In this document: positions 9,648-21,788 of the stretch, one piece after another
Numbering within the stretch: the first letter of the stretch is position 1
Layout: each line of letters begins with the position of its first letter
Source of the DNA: Hydractinia symbiolongicarpus
Taxonomy: Eukaryota > Cnidaria > Hydrozoa > Anthoathecata > Hydractiniidae
Length of the DNA stretch: 64,000 nt
Direction: 5' to 3'
NCBI RefSeq assembly: GCF_029227915.1
Contig: NC_079883.1
Coordinates: 16,308,001 to 16,372,000 of the forward strand
Position numbers and translations under genes: made by a program
Notes under the pieces: generated by a model
Seen by the model: the letters and a program-made list of their open reading frames with translations, nothing else
What the model was told of the DNA's origin: nothing
Database searches by the model: none

Positions 9648-9663
9648 GGCTATTTTTATAACC
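9648..9663 (+). terminator. Histone 3' stem-loop after H1 (one mismatch)
   Basis: GGCTAT-TTTT-ATAACC forms a 6-bp stem with a 4-nt loop and one C-A mismatch, 30 bp after the in-frame H1 stop, with ACAAAC before and ACACA after. This is the size and spacing of the replication-dependent histone mRNA hairpin bound by SLBP. The mismatch suggests relaxed constraint. Confidence 0.6.
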
Positions 9664-10133
9664 ACACATTTACAAAAAACATTATCTTGGTACAAAGTTA
9701 AACTTCTTAGTCAATTAAACAGTTAAAAAAAAGGGTAAATTTAAGATAAAATTCCATAAGTTTAAGTAGTTTCGTTTTTAAATTTCTCATTTTCTTCGTT
9801 TTACTTTTCTTGCCCTTCATATTTATGAAGGGCAAAAAATAAGCAATACTACATGCATATATACTCTTGGTGGATAATGTCACGTAGTTACAGTGGGGAT
9901 GTAGAGATAGTTATTAGCATCCCGAGCACATTTAACTTCCCAAGTCAAAGTAGAAATTAAGAAGAGGATCTGTGTATTTATTTAATATTTATTTTATTTT
10001 TTTATTTACGTGTTGAAATGTATTCTAAGTTGTCTTGCATGCAATGATAGTAATATTTATTTGATTTTTTAGCTTGACGTTAGTAGAACCTGGTCCTGTG
10101 TTTACTCATTTCGATCAAAAGAGCGTCGATAAA
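9664..10133. other. Spacer between H1 and the next gene
   Basis: AT-rich, no gene. A possible acceptor (TTGATTTTTTAG near 10060-10071) precedes the following start codon, so a 5'UTR intron of the next gene may end here. Confidence 0.4.
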
Positions 10134-13100
10134 ATGGCGGATAAAGATATCGATTCAACAACGAAGAAACTTTTTGAAACATTCGTAAGTTGTGCTCGCT
10201 TTAATCTGTTTATCAGAAATCTTATCTTGTACATCCCGTGAACTTTCTTTTTCTCTCCCACTAGTGTGTCTACCAGACCTTGAAAACCTTAAGATGAAAC
10301 TAGTTAAGCCTGTAACCTTGAATATTTATCATTCTTTAGAGAAAACTTTTAATCATTTTAGAAAGAAGTTTTCTCATTGAATCTAATTTGCTTTGAATTT
10401 ATTAAACATTTTTGAGTTATTGTTTTTAATATTGTATAATCCCTACCCTGAAGCTCCGGTGGCTTAATCAAGCATTTACGGTATGGCAAAAAAACTTGAA
10501 AACATTTAAAATTTTATATAAAAAAGCTCTTAAAATATTGACAATTCTGTTCACTTAAATAACATACATGAGTTCCCTCCCTAAAATAGTATACTCATAT
10601 ACATAAATTAAATCCTAACCAACACAATGTGAAGATTATCGAAAAAGTAAGAGTAAACTAAAGCTTCTAACAAAATTGATATAAAAATTGAGATTGAAAG
10701 TCCAATGGGATCATTAAACAAATTAGGCGCAAAAAATAATACCCAGCTGATACGTAATGGCGAAATTACTATATACAATCCCCCACAAAAATTATGAGAC
10801 AAACTGATTTTTTTGCAAATTTTTGTCTGATCTGTTTGGTTCTGTGAAAAGTTATTTGGTCATTTTTATACACATTGTGAATGTGCTTTACGCTGAGTTG
10901 TCAACTTTTTAAAATCCATAATGATAGCCACAGCTGTGTAAAAGTGGACTTTTTTGCTCAACTTGCCATTTAAAAGTCTCGTTACGAGCTGTTTGGCACT
11001 TTTTAAATATCAGGGAAAAGTAAAGAACGGATAAGCTATTTTGTGTTTCCTGTTCTGTTTTTATTGTGATTCATTTTAATTTAAAATTCAAAAACTTCAA
11101 CACGTTACGCTCCACGTTACGCTCTGAATCAACAAACTCCTGTACAAAAGTGGCAGAAACTCCACACGTTACACCCTATTTATAAAAGAAATATATATTT
11201 TTTTTATAAATAGAGCGTAATGTGTGTAACATGTTGAGTTTATGCCAATGTTGTTAGGGAATTTGGGCAAGGAGGGTGTAACGTGTAGTGTAACGTGAGG
11301 CGTTCTGTGCACGTTTTTGTGTTTTTTTATGTTTATATAGCTAGTGAGAGATATATTTGCACGTGACACAGCTTTTTTACTTAGCAAAACGTGCTAATGT
11401 GGACTAAAAGTCTTATATTTTGTTGAATTTGTCATAATAAAGCTTTAATACCTTTTTTGTATGGAATTAGCTGCAAAACTTTGAGCAAGATGTGTACATT
11501 TAACCAAGCAACTGAAAACGGTGAACGATGACAATGAGTCTTAAGAATAATCCTCAGGCTGATTTTTCTCAGAAAGGAGAATAAAACGACATATTATTAT
11601 CAACCTTTTGTTTTTCTAACTGCGTATCTAACTAAACTAATAAAACATCAACATCAAATGTGTCGCCAATTTTAATTACTATGTTAATGTCTGTCTCTAG
11701 ATCTTTTAGCAAGATTCAATCACTTCATCAAATATATACAATGCATGTGTATAAGAATGTGCAACGATTAATTTCAGCCTGAAAATTGATAAAAGTTAAT
11801 GACATTTAATTCCGATATACATAACCAATTCTCGGTATAGTTTAGGAGAAATATCGAAGCACGGTTTTTTTGTTACGTATGTCATTCCTAAAGTGTGAGC
11901 CAATGGCACAAATTTTTAGAATCTATTACAGGGCACTTTCACTGCACGCACATGCGCAAATTTTACACATAGAATTAGGTAGTGAGGTACAAAAATGGCG
12001 AATGTTTACAAAAAGAGAACAACTTTGACGTTGTTTTTGTTGTTTTTAAACAGGTAGACCCTACAGCTACATTTAGGAGCAAGCTTGCATTGATTAGTTA
12101 ATACTAAGTCACATGGGTTAAGTTTGGATATTAAACTTTTTTGCTGTAGTAACTATGAAAGGACATGGTTAAGATTTTTAACTGGGTCAAAATTCAAAAC
12201 TTAAAGAGGGAAATTATTTCACAGTTTCTTGCCTTACTACACATATTTGCTACACATATTTGAGAACACCTGCGGAAAATTTCATTGTTCATCATGTTAA
12301 CCCATATGGGTAATATGGTAGATTTCTTTATGGAGGAACTTTAATCAGAAAAAATTCCATGAGGATTTAATTAAATTTCGCTGATAAGATAAAATTTTGC
12401 AGTTTTGCGATTTATAATTTCTAAAATTTCTCGCTGAGAAAAATTTTAGGTTTAAAACAAATGTCCAGCAGGGGGTCCTTATAGTGATAACAAGACGTAT
12501 GATATACGCAAACAACCTCGCGAATAAAGTTTACAAAAAGCTGTCTATCAAATTGGGATTTTTGTTACGAAGTTAGACACGACATATTTTACTATTCAGA
12601 TACGCAATAATATTTGTTACACACTTATTTTTCAAAATTGATTTGTGAGACCTTCCTGAACGGAAAATTCCTCGAACTTTTAATTTTCGATGGGTCCGTC
12701 TTGGGTGAACCGACTGACAGGAAGAAGAAAGACCACAAACCCATAAACCCCAAAATTTGCGAAATTCATTAATTCATTTAATTCTGCCTACATTCACTTT
12801 TAAAAAGTTTGGTGGAAACATCTTTATTTACTAGTTAGTTAAACAAGTGTTTTGAACACTTGTCTTATCTTTTTAAAAAAGAAAAAAGAAAAAAAAAGTA
12901 AAAATAGTTACCAAGATGAGATTCGAACACACGACGACTCCCGTGTCGGTGCTCAGAGAGGCAAAAATTTCCATTCTTGTAGGACACAGTTGCGTTTTAA
13001 TACAAGCTCACGAGCTTGTAATAAGTTTTGCAACAACTTCTTTTTTGCAGAAAAATAAAAAATATATATAAAAAATAAAATACTTTTAAAATACAAAATA

Positions 13101-13950
13101 ATTCCAAACCGATTAGTTTCTGTAGCCATTTGGTGTCAGCGGTATGAAAAACCATGCTTTTTGTACAAGTAAAAGTCGTATGACTTCAGATAAATTGAAA
13201 TAATGACATGGAACTTAGTATATGTTTTAAGGCCGGTTTGATGAAGTAAAGGCAAAAAAAAATCTTCGCTTTTGTCATAGTTTCTGACAGAATCCTCTGA
13301 AAACTATGCTAGCTATCTAGCTACATAAACATAATGTATTATAGCTTTTTGTAATTTGGACCATTATTTCACAATAAATGTGCCTCAGGAGTGCTGGCAT
13401 GGTACTAGGTGGCTTTAAATGTAACCATCCCCAACATTAAACAAAAAGGGTTTTTTGTTCTTTAATTATCATTGTGGGGTGCTTCAAAATCTTGTGAATC
13501 CAATTAAAAAAAAGGTTCAAAACTTCCTCTTTGTTCACTTGCACTACTTATGGCATTTTTTGCATTGTCTTCAGTTCGAGTTCATGATTCTTTGGACAAC
13601 CGCGAAGTTCAGTTGTGTCGCTTTCCCAAGTTTCAGCACAAACATATATTATAGACAACGTCGCGGAAACCTGTGTAATTTCGAAAAAATGTGGTCCTGC
13701 CTTATTTCAGATTTTTGCTAATGGTGTTCTTGTTAAGAAAAAGCTTGTCTCATTCATTTTTTGTGGTTGTTTTTAGATGCAAAAGAACAATGACTCTTAT
13801 CAAACAATGGGCCAGACACCAGAAGAGGTTGCTGTGCAAATTAGGCAGTTAATCGAGCATGGCAAGTCAGAGCAACTTTGTCACTACACAAATCCCATTT
13901 ATACGAATGCATTATCACAAGTGTACAGGGAAGAAGTATTCTCTTCGTAA
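10134..13950 (+). CDS. Small two-exon gene of unknown function
   Basis: Exon 1 (10134-10184) starts with an ATG in a good context (AAAATGGCG) and encodes MADKDIDSTTKKLFETF, ending at a GTAAGT donor in phase 0. Exon 2 (13777-13950) follows a TTGTTTTTAG acceptor and encodes about 57 residues (start MQKNNDSYQTMGQTPEEVAV, then QIRQLIEHGKSEQLCHY, end YREEVFSS) to a TAA. The joined protein of ~74 residues is hydrophilic, helix-prone, with no signal peptide or membrane segment. I do not recognise the family. Support comes from matching phases, canonical splice sites and protein-like composition. The intron (10185-13776) contains the left arm of the large inverted duplication. Further exons cannot be excluded. 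Confidence 0.5.
11790..13740 (+). repeat. Left arm of a 6.7-kb imperfect inverted duplication
   Basis: Blocks of this arm recur in reverse complement in 15345-18455: 11800-11965 with 18275-18445, 12040-12180 with 18000-18110, 12255-12350 with 17885-17985, 13010-13070 with 16795-16860, 13170-13290 with 16665-16790, 13375-13740 with 15345-15735. Order is conserved and divergence is clearly visible by eye. The left arm lacks the Harbinger copy and so shows the pre-insertion sequence. Confidence 0.75.
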
Positions 13951-15344
13951 CACATTCGAAAGTACATGCGTAGACATTCGAAAATATGTGCGTATATAGA
14001 CCATTTGTGCCAATTTTGTTGAATTTCCTGGCCGAGTAGTTTAAACAATTTTCTAAATTTATAAATCACACGAGGAAAGACGATAGAGCATTATTGCCTA
14101 AGACAAAGAGAATATTCGAGGAAATTGAGTAGGTTCTTATCCTTTAAGTTAAATCATTTAAACCTTTTTCTTGATCAGCAACAAAAAGCTTTAGTATATT
14201 TCCTGTTTTTTAGGGTGCTTGCACTTTTGTAGATAATATTTTGAAATTATCATCACTATATATTCACTTAAATTGTATATGAACTTGTACACAGACGTTT
14301 TTTATCAATTAAGTCCTAACACGGGTCGTGATTTGCTACATATGAGTTCTAAAGAATCGAAAAATTATTTATCTGTCGCCGTAAAGACGGGAACACACAG
14401 TAGAACAGCCTTACTTTTATTGTTAAAAAGGTATTTGCTTATTAGATTTACATTGAAAAAACATGTATGCCACATCTATCCATTAAAATCTCAAGGCACC
14501 ATCTATGGTGCGGAATCATTGCCATAATTCGATCGCAGTCCGAAATTGTCATAAAAAGAAAAAGAGTCCTGAGGTCGAGGCTGCTTTCATTATTTCTTAA
14601 TTTAATTGTCTATGGGCTAATTATAAACTTTTGGTGGCATTTATTTTATACCCATTGAACATGCTGACGTTGCTGGTTTACACTCTTTTCTGGTGTTGAG
14701 CTAACTAGGTTGATTGGTATGCATTTTATGTTTTACACTAGCGTTGGCTATTACCTAGCTACAGTCATGGATAAAATACAATAGACTAAAGTGAACCTAT
14801 TCTTAACTCGAACAATTTTTTTTGTCCCTTGGCGTATTTCCTCTCTATACTCGAACCACGCGACATGTATCTAGGACTTTAAATGATTCCAATAACAGCA
14901 TCTTCTCTTTGCTTTTATTTGACGTAGGTTCTTACTCGATTCCCGAGAAAGAATAATTTGCATAGAACTTTCATCCCAAGGCCATCACCAGCATTTATGA
15001 CCTTCCCAGTAACTGTTATCTTGCAACCATGGCTTTCATCAGTCTTCAGAAAATAGAAAACGTTTTGGTGAACCGTCCAGATTTTCCAAACGGGAGACCA
15101 ATAACTTCTCCATATCTTATCTGATTTTAGGTACGGTAAAGATAATGAGATGCAAATTTGGCGCTCGCTTTAATAGCAAGTTTAGAGAAAAAGACACAAC
15201 ATCAAAGAAACTTTTTTGTCGATGAAAGCAAAATTGTCAGAATTTTACTGACTTCACTCTATTGATCTGGCTTAGCTTGATTGTTTAAAGATAATTAACT
15301 CCTATATATACGGAGGTGTGGCACTTGAGGGCTAAATATGCTGA
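13951..15344. other. Spacer of the inverted duplication
   Basis: About 1.4 kb after exon 2 of the small gene with no recognisable gene. Overlapping open frames at 14273-14658 show no family signature. Confidence 0.4.
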
Positions 15345-15937
15345 TATCAGCAGAAAAAATCTGAAAATCATAAGGCAGAACCACATTTTTTCAAAATTAC
15401 CCAGGGTTCCTCTACGTTGTCCATCGTATTGGCTAGCGCTGAAACTTGTGATTAAGACGCGGTTGGAAGCTAAGGAATCGTGGCTTTGAACTGAAGACAT
15501 GCAAAGAAATGCCATGAGTGGTGCAAGGGTAAGAAGAGGAAGCCTTAATAATTTTTTTTCATTGGATTTGCAAGAATTTGAGGTACCCCACAATGAGAAG
15601 TAAAGAACAGAAACGTCTTTTTGATGTCTGATGATGAGGGATGGTCAGATCTGGATAATATTTATTGTGTGATTTTAAGCTACCTATAGCAAGTACCATG
15701 CCAGCACTCCAGGGGCACATTTGTTATTAAATAATTAAGTGATAAAGTACAAGAGCTAAATATATTTTTATGTAGCTAGCTACACAAAAGATTTTTCAAG
15801 GCATTCTGTCATTTTAATAAAGGATAGCTACCTGCTAGCTATTTGGACCTCCCATTAAAGTGAACAGTCAAGACTTCAGTATATAGCTAGTTAGGTATAC
15901 AAGGCATTGCATGTTGGTTAAATATGTTGTCACGACA

Positions 15938-16058
15938 AACAGAAACCTGTATTTCATAAATAAATTTCTGCAAATGTTCAGGTTTCTTTTATCGAACGGA
16001 AATCTATTTTTCATAAATAAATTTTTGTAGATTTTCAGGTTTCTTTTATGAAATAACA
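15938..16058. repeat. Two-copy ~60-bp tandem repeat
   Basis: Two adjacent units share TTTCATAAATAAATTT(C/T)TG followed by TTCAGGTTTCTTTTAT. A local duplication with no coding meaning seen. Confidence 0.7.
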
Positions 16059-16980
16059 AAATTTGGGAAAGTATAGCCAGAAGTAATATTCGCTTGGAGC
16101 GGGAAGACCTAAAGTCTCTGTCCAGGTTAAGACTTAGTAAAGTGTAAACTGTGTCACACCTTTCACACGGAGGACACTTAGTGTAATGTGTTACAAATCC
16201 AGTGGAGCGCTTATAGCATTAAAGGTATAATACTTTTTTCATAAACCAACATTCACAGGACTTATGATGAAGCCTATCGTTACTTCGCCAAAGCAAATAC
16301 AGTCATTTTGCATAATAAGTTCCTGTGGATATTCAAAAATTAATTGTGAGTGGCACCCGGCTGAGCGATTAGTGCAAATAAACGTGTTGCATGGTGGACA
16401 AAAAAATAACTTTCTAACCACTTTGTATTTATACGGCATAAAATTTAGATTATGTATTTGGCACTGTGTTTTGAAGCACATTCCCACTTTCTCTGAGCTG
16501 GATAAGGTATTCGGTCCTAAACCTGGGACACATTTTATCTGTTTGAATTATTTTAAATCCTGATAATCACTTTGAATGTTTTCTGTACACATGGCTTGTC
16601 AAAATGATATGCTGTCAAAAACAGTTTATCGGTGTCTCCAAAAATTGCTAAATTCAGGAACTCAGAAACTATGATGGTAGCAAAAAAAATTTTTGGGTTC
16701 ATTTCATCAAACTGGTCTAAAAACATACATATTTAAAAACATACATTTTACTGAAGTAATAAGACTTTTACTTAGATAATATTTTAATAACAACCTTTTT
16801 CTCTTTATGTGTTTTTATTTTCCTGCAAAAGTTGCTGCATAGCTTATGTATATGACATTATGATAAGGACGAAAAAGTTACTGTGCGACATGGATTTTAA
16901 ACCTAAACTAAACTAAACTAATAAATGACAAAATCGCAAAAGTTTATCTTAAAAACTTTTAATTTTTGTTAATGTGAAAG

Positions 16981-17870
16981 TAAAGCCTATGTCACACTTA
17001 TGAAGCAGATGCAGAAGCAAGTGAAGTAAGCATGCGCAGTTAGTGCGAAGCAAGAAATGAAGCAAGATGCGAAGCAAGTAGCTCACACTAGCGCAAGAAG
17101 ATCACTTGCATTCTTTTGTTAAACATGGATGAAGAGGAGTATTTAGTTATGATTTTGGGATATTTGTTGTTGAAAAAACGACGGCACAAGCGACGAGAAA
17201 AAACTAAATATTTCAAGAAAAGTATGGGTTCGCAAAATTTTTAAGCATCGTGAACAACGCGGTGTTTACCATACGCTGGTTCAAGAAGTGCTGCTTGGGG
17301 ACAGAGAATCTTATTTCAAGTTAGAATTTTATATAATTTCTTAGCTTAAGTTTGTGGAAAGAATTTGTTTTATATAATAACTGAGTAATAACTGAAGCCT
17401 GAGTCTTTCCAGTACCTCTTAGATGTTATTGGTCCATCGATAGCAAAGAATGATACTCGATTTAGAAAAGCTATTTGTCCTGCTGAACAATTATCTTTAA
17501 CAATTCATTATCAAGCTCGGAATCTTTTGTTTTTATCTTTGGGGTCTTTACAAAATTGTACATTTCCTGACAACTTCTGCAAGTTTTTTATCTGCCATAT
17601 TTGTTGTTATGAAAGTTCTGCTTTTTTGTTTTTTGTTTTTTACTATTTGCTTCACCTGCACACCTTGCATTACCTGCTCACACTACAAAAATCATGAAGC
17701 AAGCGTGAAGCAGATGCGACAACGAAGCAAGAAATTCAATTTTTTTTTATATTCTTGCTTCAACGTTTGCTTCATGCTTCATGCTTGCTTCACTTGCATC
17801 AGTCATGCTCACATTAACTTGCTTCTGCATCTGCTTCTGGATCTGCTTTATAGGTGTGACACAGGCTTAA
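16981..17870 (+). mobile_element. Internally deleted Harbinger copy with TAA target duplication
   Basis: The element is 16984-17867 (884 bp), flanked by TAA at 16981-16983 and 17868-17870. Its left ~530 bp match the start of the 3518-6293 element, including the N-terminal transposase exon (ATG at 17125). It then jumps near 17500-17530 to the right-end region with the start of the MADF gene. It is an internal deletion derivative, the kind that gives rise to MITEs. The left TIR has one substitution (AGCCTATGTCACAC). Confidence 0.92.
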
Positions 17871-19016
17871 TCCACTTGAAAAGGTTTCTGAGGTTTTTTA
17901 TGAAGAAATCTTCCATATTATCCATATGGGGTAACTTGATGAATAATGAGTTTTCCCGCAGGTGTTCTGAAATATGTGTAGTATAATTTTAAAAACTGTG
18001 ATGTAATTTTCCTCTTAAGTTTTGACTTTTAACCGAGCTAAAAATCTCAGCCTTGTCCTTTCCATACTTAGTCTAGCTAGCTATAGCAAAAAAGTTTAAT
18101 ATTCAAACTTGACCTATTTTACTGAGTATTAAGTAATAAATGCTAGTTTAATCCTAAATCTAGCTATAGGGTAGCTAAGCTACCTGTAAGAACAACATCA
18201 AACAACGTCGAGGCTGTTCTCTTTTGTAAACAAAACCAGTGGTATTTTTATAATAAGTACCAAATTTTATGTGTGCGTTTCTTGGGCTCATGAGTGTAAC
18301 TAAAGTGCCCTGTACGTAAATCCTAAAAATTATGTCATTGGCGCACTCTTTACGAATGACACCACGTAACAAAGAAACCGTGCTTTGCTATTTCCCTTAA
18401 CCTATACCGAGATTTTGTTGCGATATATATCAGAATTAATTGTCTTTAATATTGGCAAAAGGCCTTTAATTTAGAAAATGTTTTGGAAGTTTGTTGCCAT
18501 TAAAATTCATAAGCTGTAGCTAGCTAGCTGCACTGTGTACTATAGGTAGCTGCTATCAACTTTATCAACAAGGCAGAATGCCCTGGGAACGAGGTTGAAT
18601 CTAAACGTTCTAAACGTTCTTAGGACGAAACCAGTAGCGTTGATGTTTGTACTACATGGAATAATATCATAAGGAAACAAATTTTAATAAAAGCCCTTGC
18701 AGTCTCAAAAATTTCGGAATAGTGAATACGGCAGATAGAGACGGGTTCTTCGGATTTAAATACTACTTCGTTGTTCCTGTACACTTTTCGCGTGAAAAAT
18801 CTACAAAGCGGTGCTTAGTCTTGTCGAAGGACAACCTTATTACCTCAAAACATGCGGTGATAGTTATAACTTGGGGCGACACTGGATAGTAAAGACAGAG
18901 ATTGTGCGTTTCGATATTATCTGGGTAGTTGCAACTTATGATGTCAAAAGTGTAAACCGAATATTGATTAATATAAACGGACATTCATGTCACATTTGGG
19001 CTACGGAGAGTAAAAA

Positions 19017-19325
19017 TACAGTTGAACTCATGTAATTCGAATTTCCAAGGGGATTCAAAATTTGTTCCAATTACATGAGTTACGAATTATAGAAGTTTGG
19101 CTTTTTTTCGGCCGAATATTGGTGGGGAAGTGTTAATGGGTTTACGGCGCTATTAATTACCAATGTTGTAACATCCTATGGAGTGAAACGATGCGTAGTA
19201 TTTGAGAAATAAGTTGTTATTTTCAGGTAAAACAAGTGTCACAAATTTTTAATTATCAATTTTTCTCCATGATTTTGTTCCGTCTCCTATTAATCCTATT
19301 AATCAATCTTTTAGAATTTACCTCT
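19017..19325 (+). mobile_element. Partial pogo-like MITE
   Basis: It starts TA|CAGTTGAACTCATGTAATTC. The following ~300 bp (GGCCGAATATTGGTGGGGAA, ATTAATAGGAGACGG on the other strand) match the reverse complement of the right half of the complete copy at 42039-42775. The second end is missing. Confidence 0.65.
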
Positions 19326-19868
19326 TAATAGGAACTTTAAATTGAAACTTTTCTTGGAAAATCGAAAGGCCAAAAATTTATATATACCATGTATTTTATG
19401 TATAAAAAATTGAAACTACTCAACCATATTACCATAGTCTATAAGGTTTTTCTTCTATAGACTATGATATTAGCTAGCTGGCTACAGCTCGCTAGCTGGC
19501 TAAACATCTCATCCAATGAAATTAACAGCTAGCTAACTGATAATAGAATACGATTTTTCTGATTCTTCATAAATATAAACATTTTATTTTTAAAATTTAG
19601 AAACTACTACAAGCTGTATATAAATGCTAAATGACACGTGTTCTACCAGCTTACCTAGCTAGCTAGCTACGATTTTCACTCTACTGTGTCCAAAAACTGG
19701 CCGGGTCAATTCAACAGTACCCAAAATATGATGTTTTAATGTGCCTGAGAATGTTTGTTGAGACTTGCAAAAAGCAGAGCTCGTATGGTACATCCCTTTT
19801 TTAAAATCAAAAAGGCGCCAAAGATGGGCCTAACATGGTCATTTGCTCAATCTTGTGACGCCCTGCCC

Positions 19869-19900
19869 AGTCTTAAGACTGGCCGGCCAGTCTTAAGACT
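19869..19900. repeat. 32-bp perfect palindrome
   Basis: AGTCTTAAGACTGGCC is followed directly by its own reverse complement with no loop. It is surrounded by partial copies of (A/C)AGATTGGGCAG, so it lies in a small repeat block (19800-19945). Confidence 0.85.
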
Positions 19901-20159
19901 TTTATGTCCAAAGATTGGGCAGCATCCTAAGATTGGGCAGAACAATATCATTACAATGAAAAAGCCCAGTGATTGGTCTTTTGCGCGTGAGCGGTGCAGG
20001 GCCGGTAAAAAGAACGGGGTCTGCCGGGATGCAAAATAAAGCTGCAGGGCCGCGGGGATTTTCCGCGGTTCTCGCTACTTAGGACGCCATGTTCCGCGCA
20101 GAGACAGACAGACGGAATACGGCTATTATTATAGAGACTAGCCGGGAAACCCGGCGTCG

Positions 20160-21080
20160 AAACGCCGAGTTAAGCCACAAGTAAAGGTGTGATCCGGCAT
20201 TGAACACTCTGTGGAGCGCTTAATAAGAGCCGTAAACTGTCCCACACGATCAGGTGGAGCGCTTTAGTACAGGTATACAGTATGTCGTTAATCATTTGAA
20301 GCGCATACACCATTATAGTGACTGTAACATATTTTTCAAAAAAATAACTTTCCCGCAACGATAACTGATATAAAAACAGAGGTTACAAAGTGTTGTTACT
20401 CCATCATAGCAAAAATAATCGTCAATTTTATTTCATTTTGCGGAATAACTTTTTGCGCAAGTTAAAAAATTAATCGTGACACTGAGCTGAACGCTTAGTA
20501 CAATTAAACCTTGTTGCACAGGCGTAAATCAAGTTAAGCGCATACACCATTATAGTGTGCGACTGTACCATATTTTTTTTAAATTACTTTCCCGCAACAA
20601 TAGCTGCTATGAAAACAGAGTTTACAAACCGTTGTTACCCTGTCATAGCAAAAACAATCGGTCAATATTATTTTATTTTGTGGAATAAGTCTTCTTAAAA
20701 GTTAAAAAATTAATCGTGACACTGGGCTGAGTGCTTAGTACAGGTAAACCGTGTTGTACAGCGTATAGGAATAATACCCTTTTAAAAAAAACTTTCTCGC
20801 AGACACAGGGCTGAGCGGTTAGTCCAGGCGTGATTCCCAAGAAAGTTTAAAAATTAATTGTCACAGTGGTGGGCTGACCTTAGTATATACAGGTAAACGG
20901 TGTTGCACATGCCCATAGGCGTAACAGCCTTTTACAAAAAAACAGTCTGTTTTTAACACTGGGCTAACCGCTTAGTACAGTTAAACACAGTTGAACAGGC
21001 GCATAAGGCGTATTACCCTTTTCCAAAAATGTTTATTGCAACTTCAGTTTAAATAAAAACACAGGGAACAGCCTGTCGTT
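20160..21080 (+). repeat. Degenerate ~240-bp tandem repeat
   Basis: Shared segments (ACTTTCCCGCAAC, GTTGTTAC, ATCATAGCAAAAA, TAATCGTGACACTG, GCTTAGTACA) recur with a 240-bp period in the first two units (for example 20392 and 20632). Later units are shortened. No coding frame is conserved between units. Confidence 0.75.
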
Positions 21081-21694
21081 ACTCGTCCAGCCAAAACAAT
21101 CGCTCAGCCATTTCATTTGCAGAAAAAGTTTGCAGAAAAATAATAAAATATGTAGCTAGCTATACCTAGCTAGCTAACTGCATTTAGCATAAAAATTATA
21201 TATATATTGCTTAAGAATATTGTTGTAGTTAAACTGCATTTTTATACTTTCACTTTTTAAGGAGCTAGCTAAATAGCCACAGCCTTAACATAAAAATAAA
21301 TGTTGGCTAGGATAAAAAGCTCTTATACCAAACAGAATAGCAATAAGTGAGGCTCTAGCTAGCTAGTAGCTATAGCTAGCTAATCTTCGTTCCTAGCCAA
21401 ACATCCTAAAACTGGTGCGTTTAAGATCTGTACGTGGCTAAAAAACGTGACAATATATTTATCCTAACATTGAAAACAAACAGAAAACAAATATTACAAA
21501 TATATAAGGCTTTTAGAAGATAAAAAAGTCAAACAGGCCTACAAACCTCACACACTGACCACAAACACGACCATTATCAAAATGGCCTTCGTTCCGCGAA
21601 GATCTTTGATTCTTTCTGGTCGCGAAAATCTTGGTTTTTTTTTAAAGAATCAGGCGTTGTGAATGGTGTTCCACGCGCGAGCGGTCAAAACAAA

Positions 21695-21786
21695 GTATAT
21701 TATAATATATATATTATATATATTATAATATATATATTATATATATATTATATATATATTATATATATATTATATATATATTATAA
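21695..21786. repeat. AT microsatellite
   Basis: About 90 bp of alternating TATATAT/TTATAA blocks, directly in front of the hairpin repeat array. Confidence 0.9.
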
Positions 21787-21788
21787 TA

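Larger units (their letters stand above)
15345..18455 (-). repeat. Right arm of the imperfect inverted duplication
   Basis: Reverse-complement counterpart of 11790-13740. It is longer because of the 884-bp Harbinger derivative at 16984-17867 and about 0.9 kb of extra sequence at 15736-16660. The innermost block carries on both arms the related peptide frames QRRGNLCNFEKMW (left) and QRRGTLGNFEKMW (right), but stops in the surrounding frame make coding doubtful. Confidence 0.75.

Noticed and set aside
12900-12965. tRNA-like 3' half (GTTCGAATCTC) on the minus strand
   Set aside because: No D-arm or acceptor pairing could be built; at most a SINE remnant.
16239-16563. Long open frames on both strands
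   Set aside because: Within the right arm of the inverted duplication; no conserved counterpart frame in the other arm and no motif.
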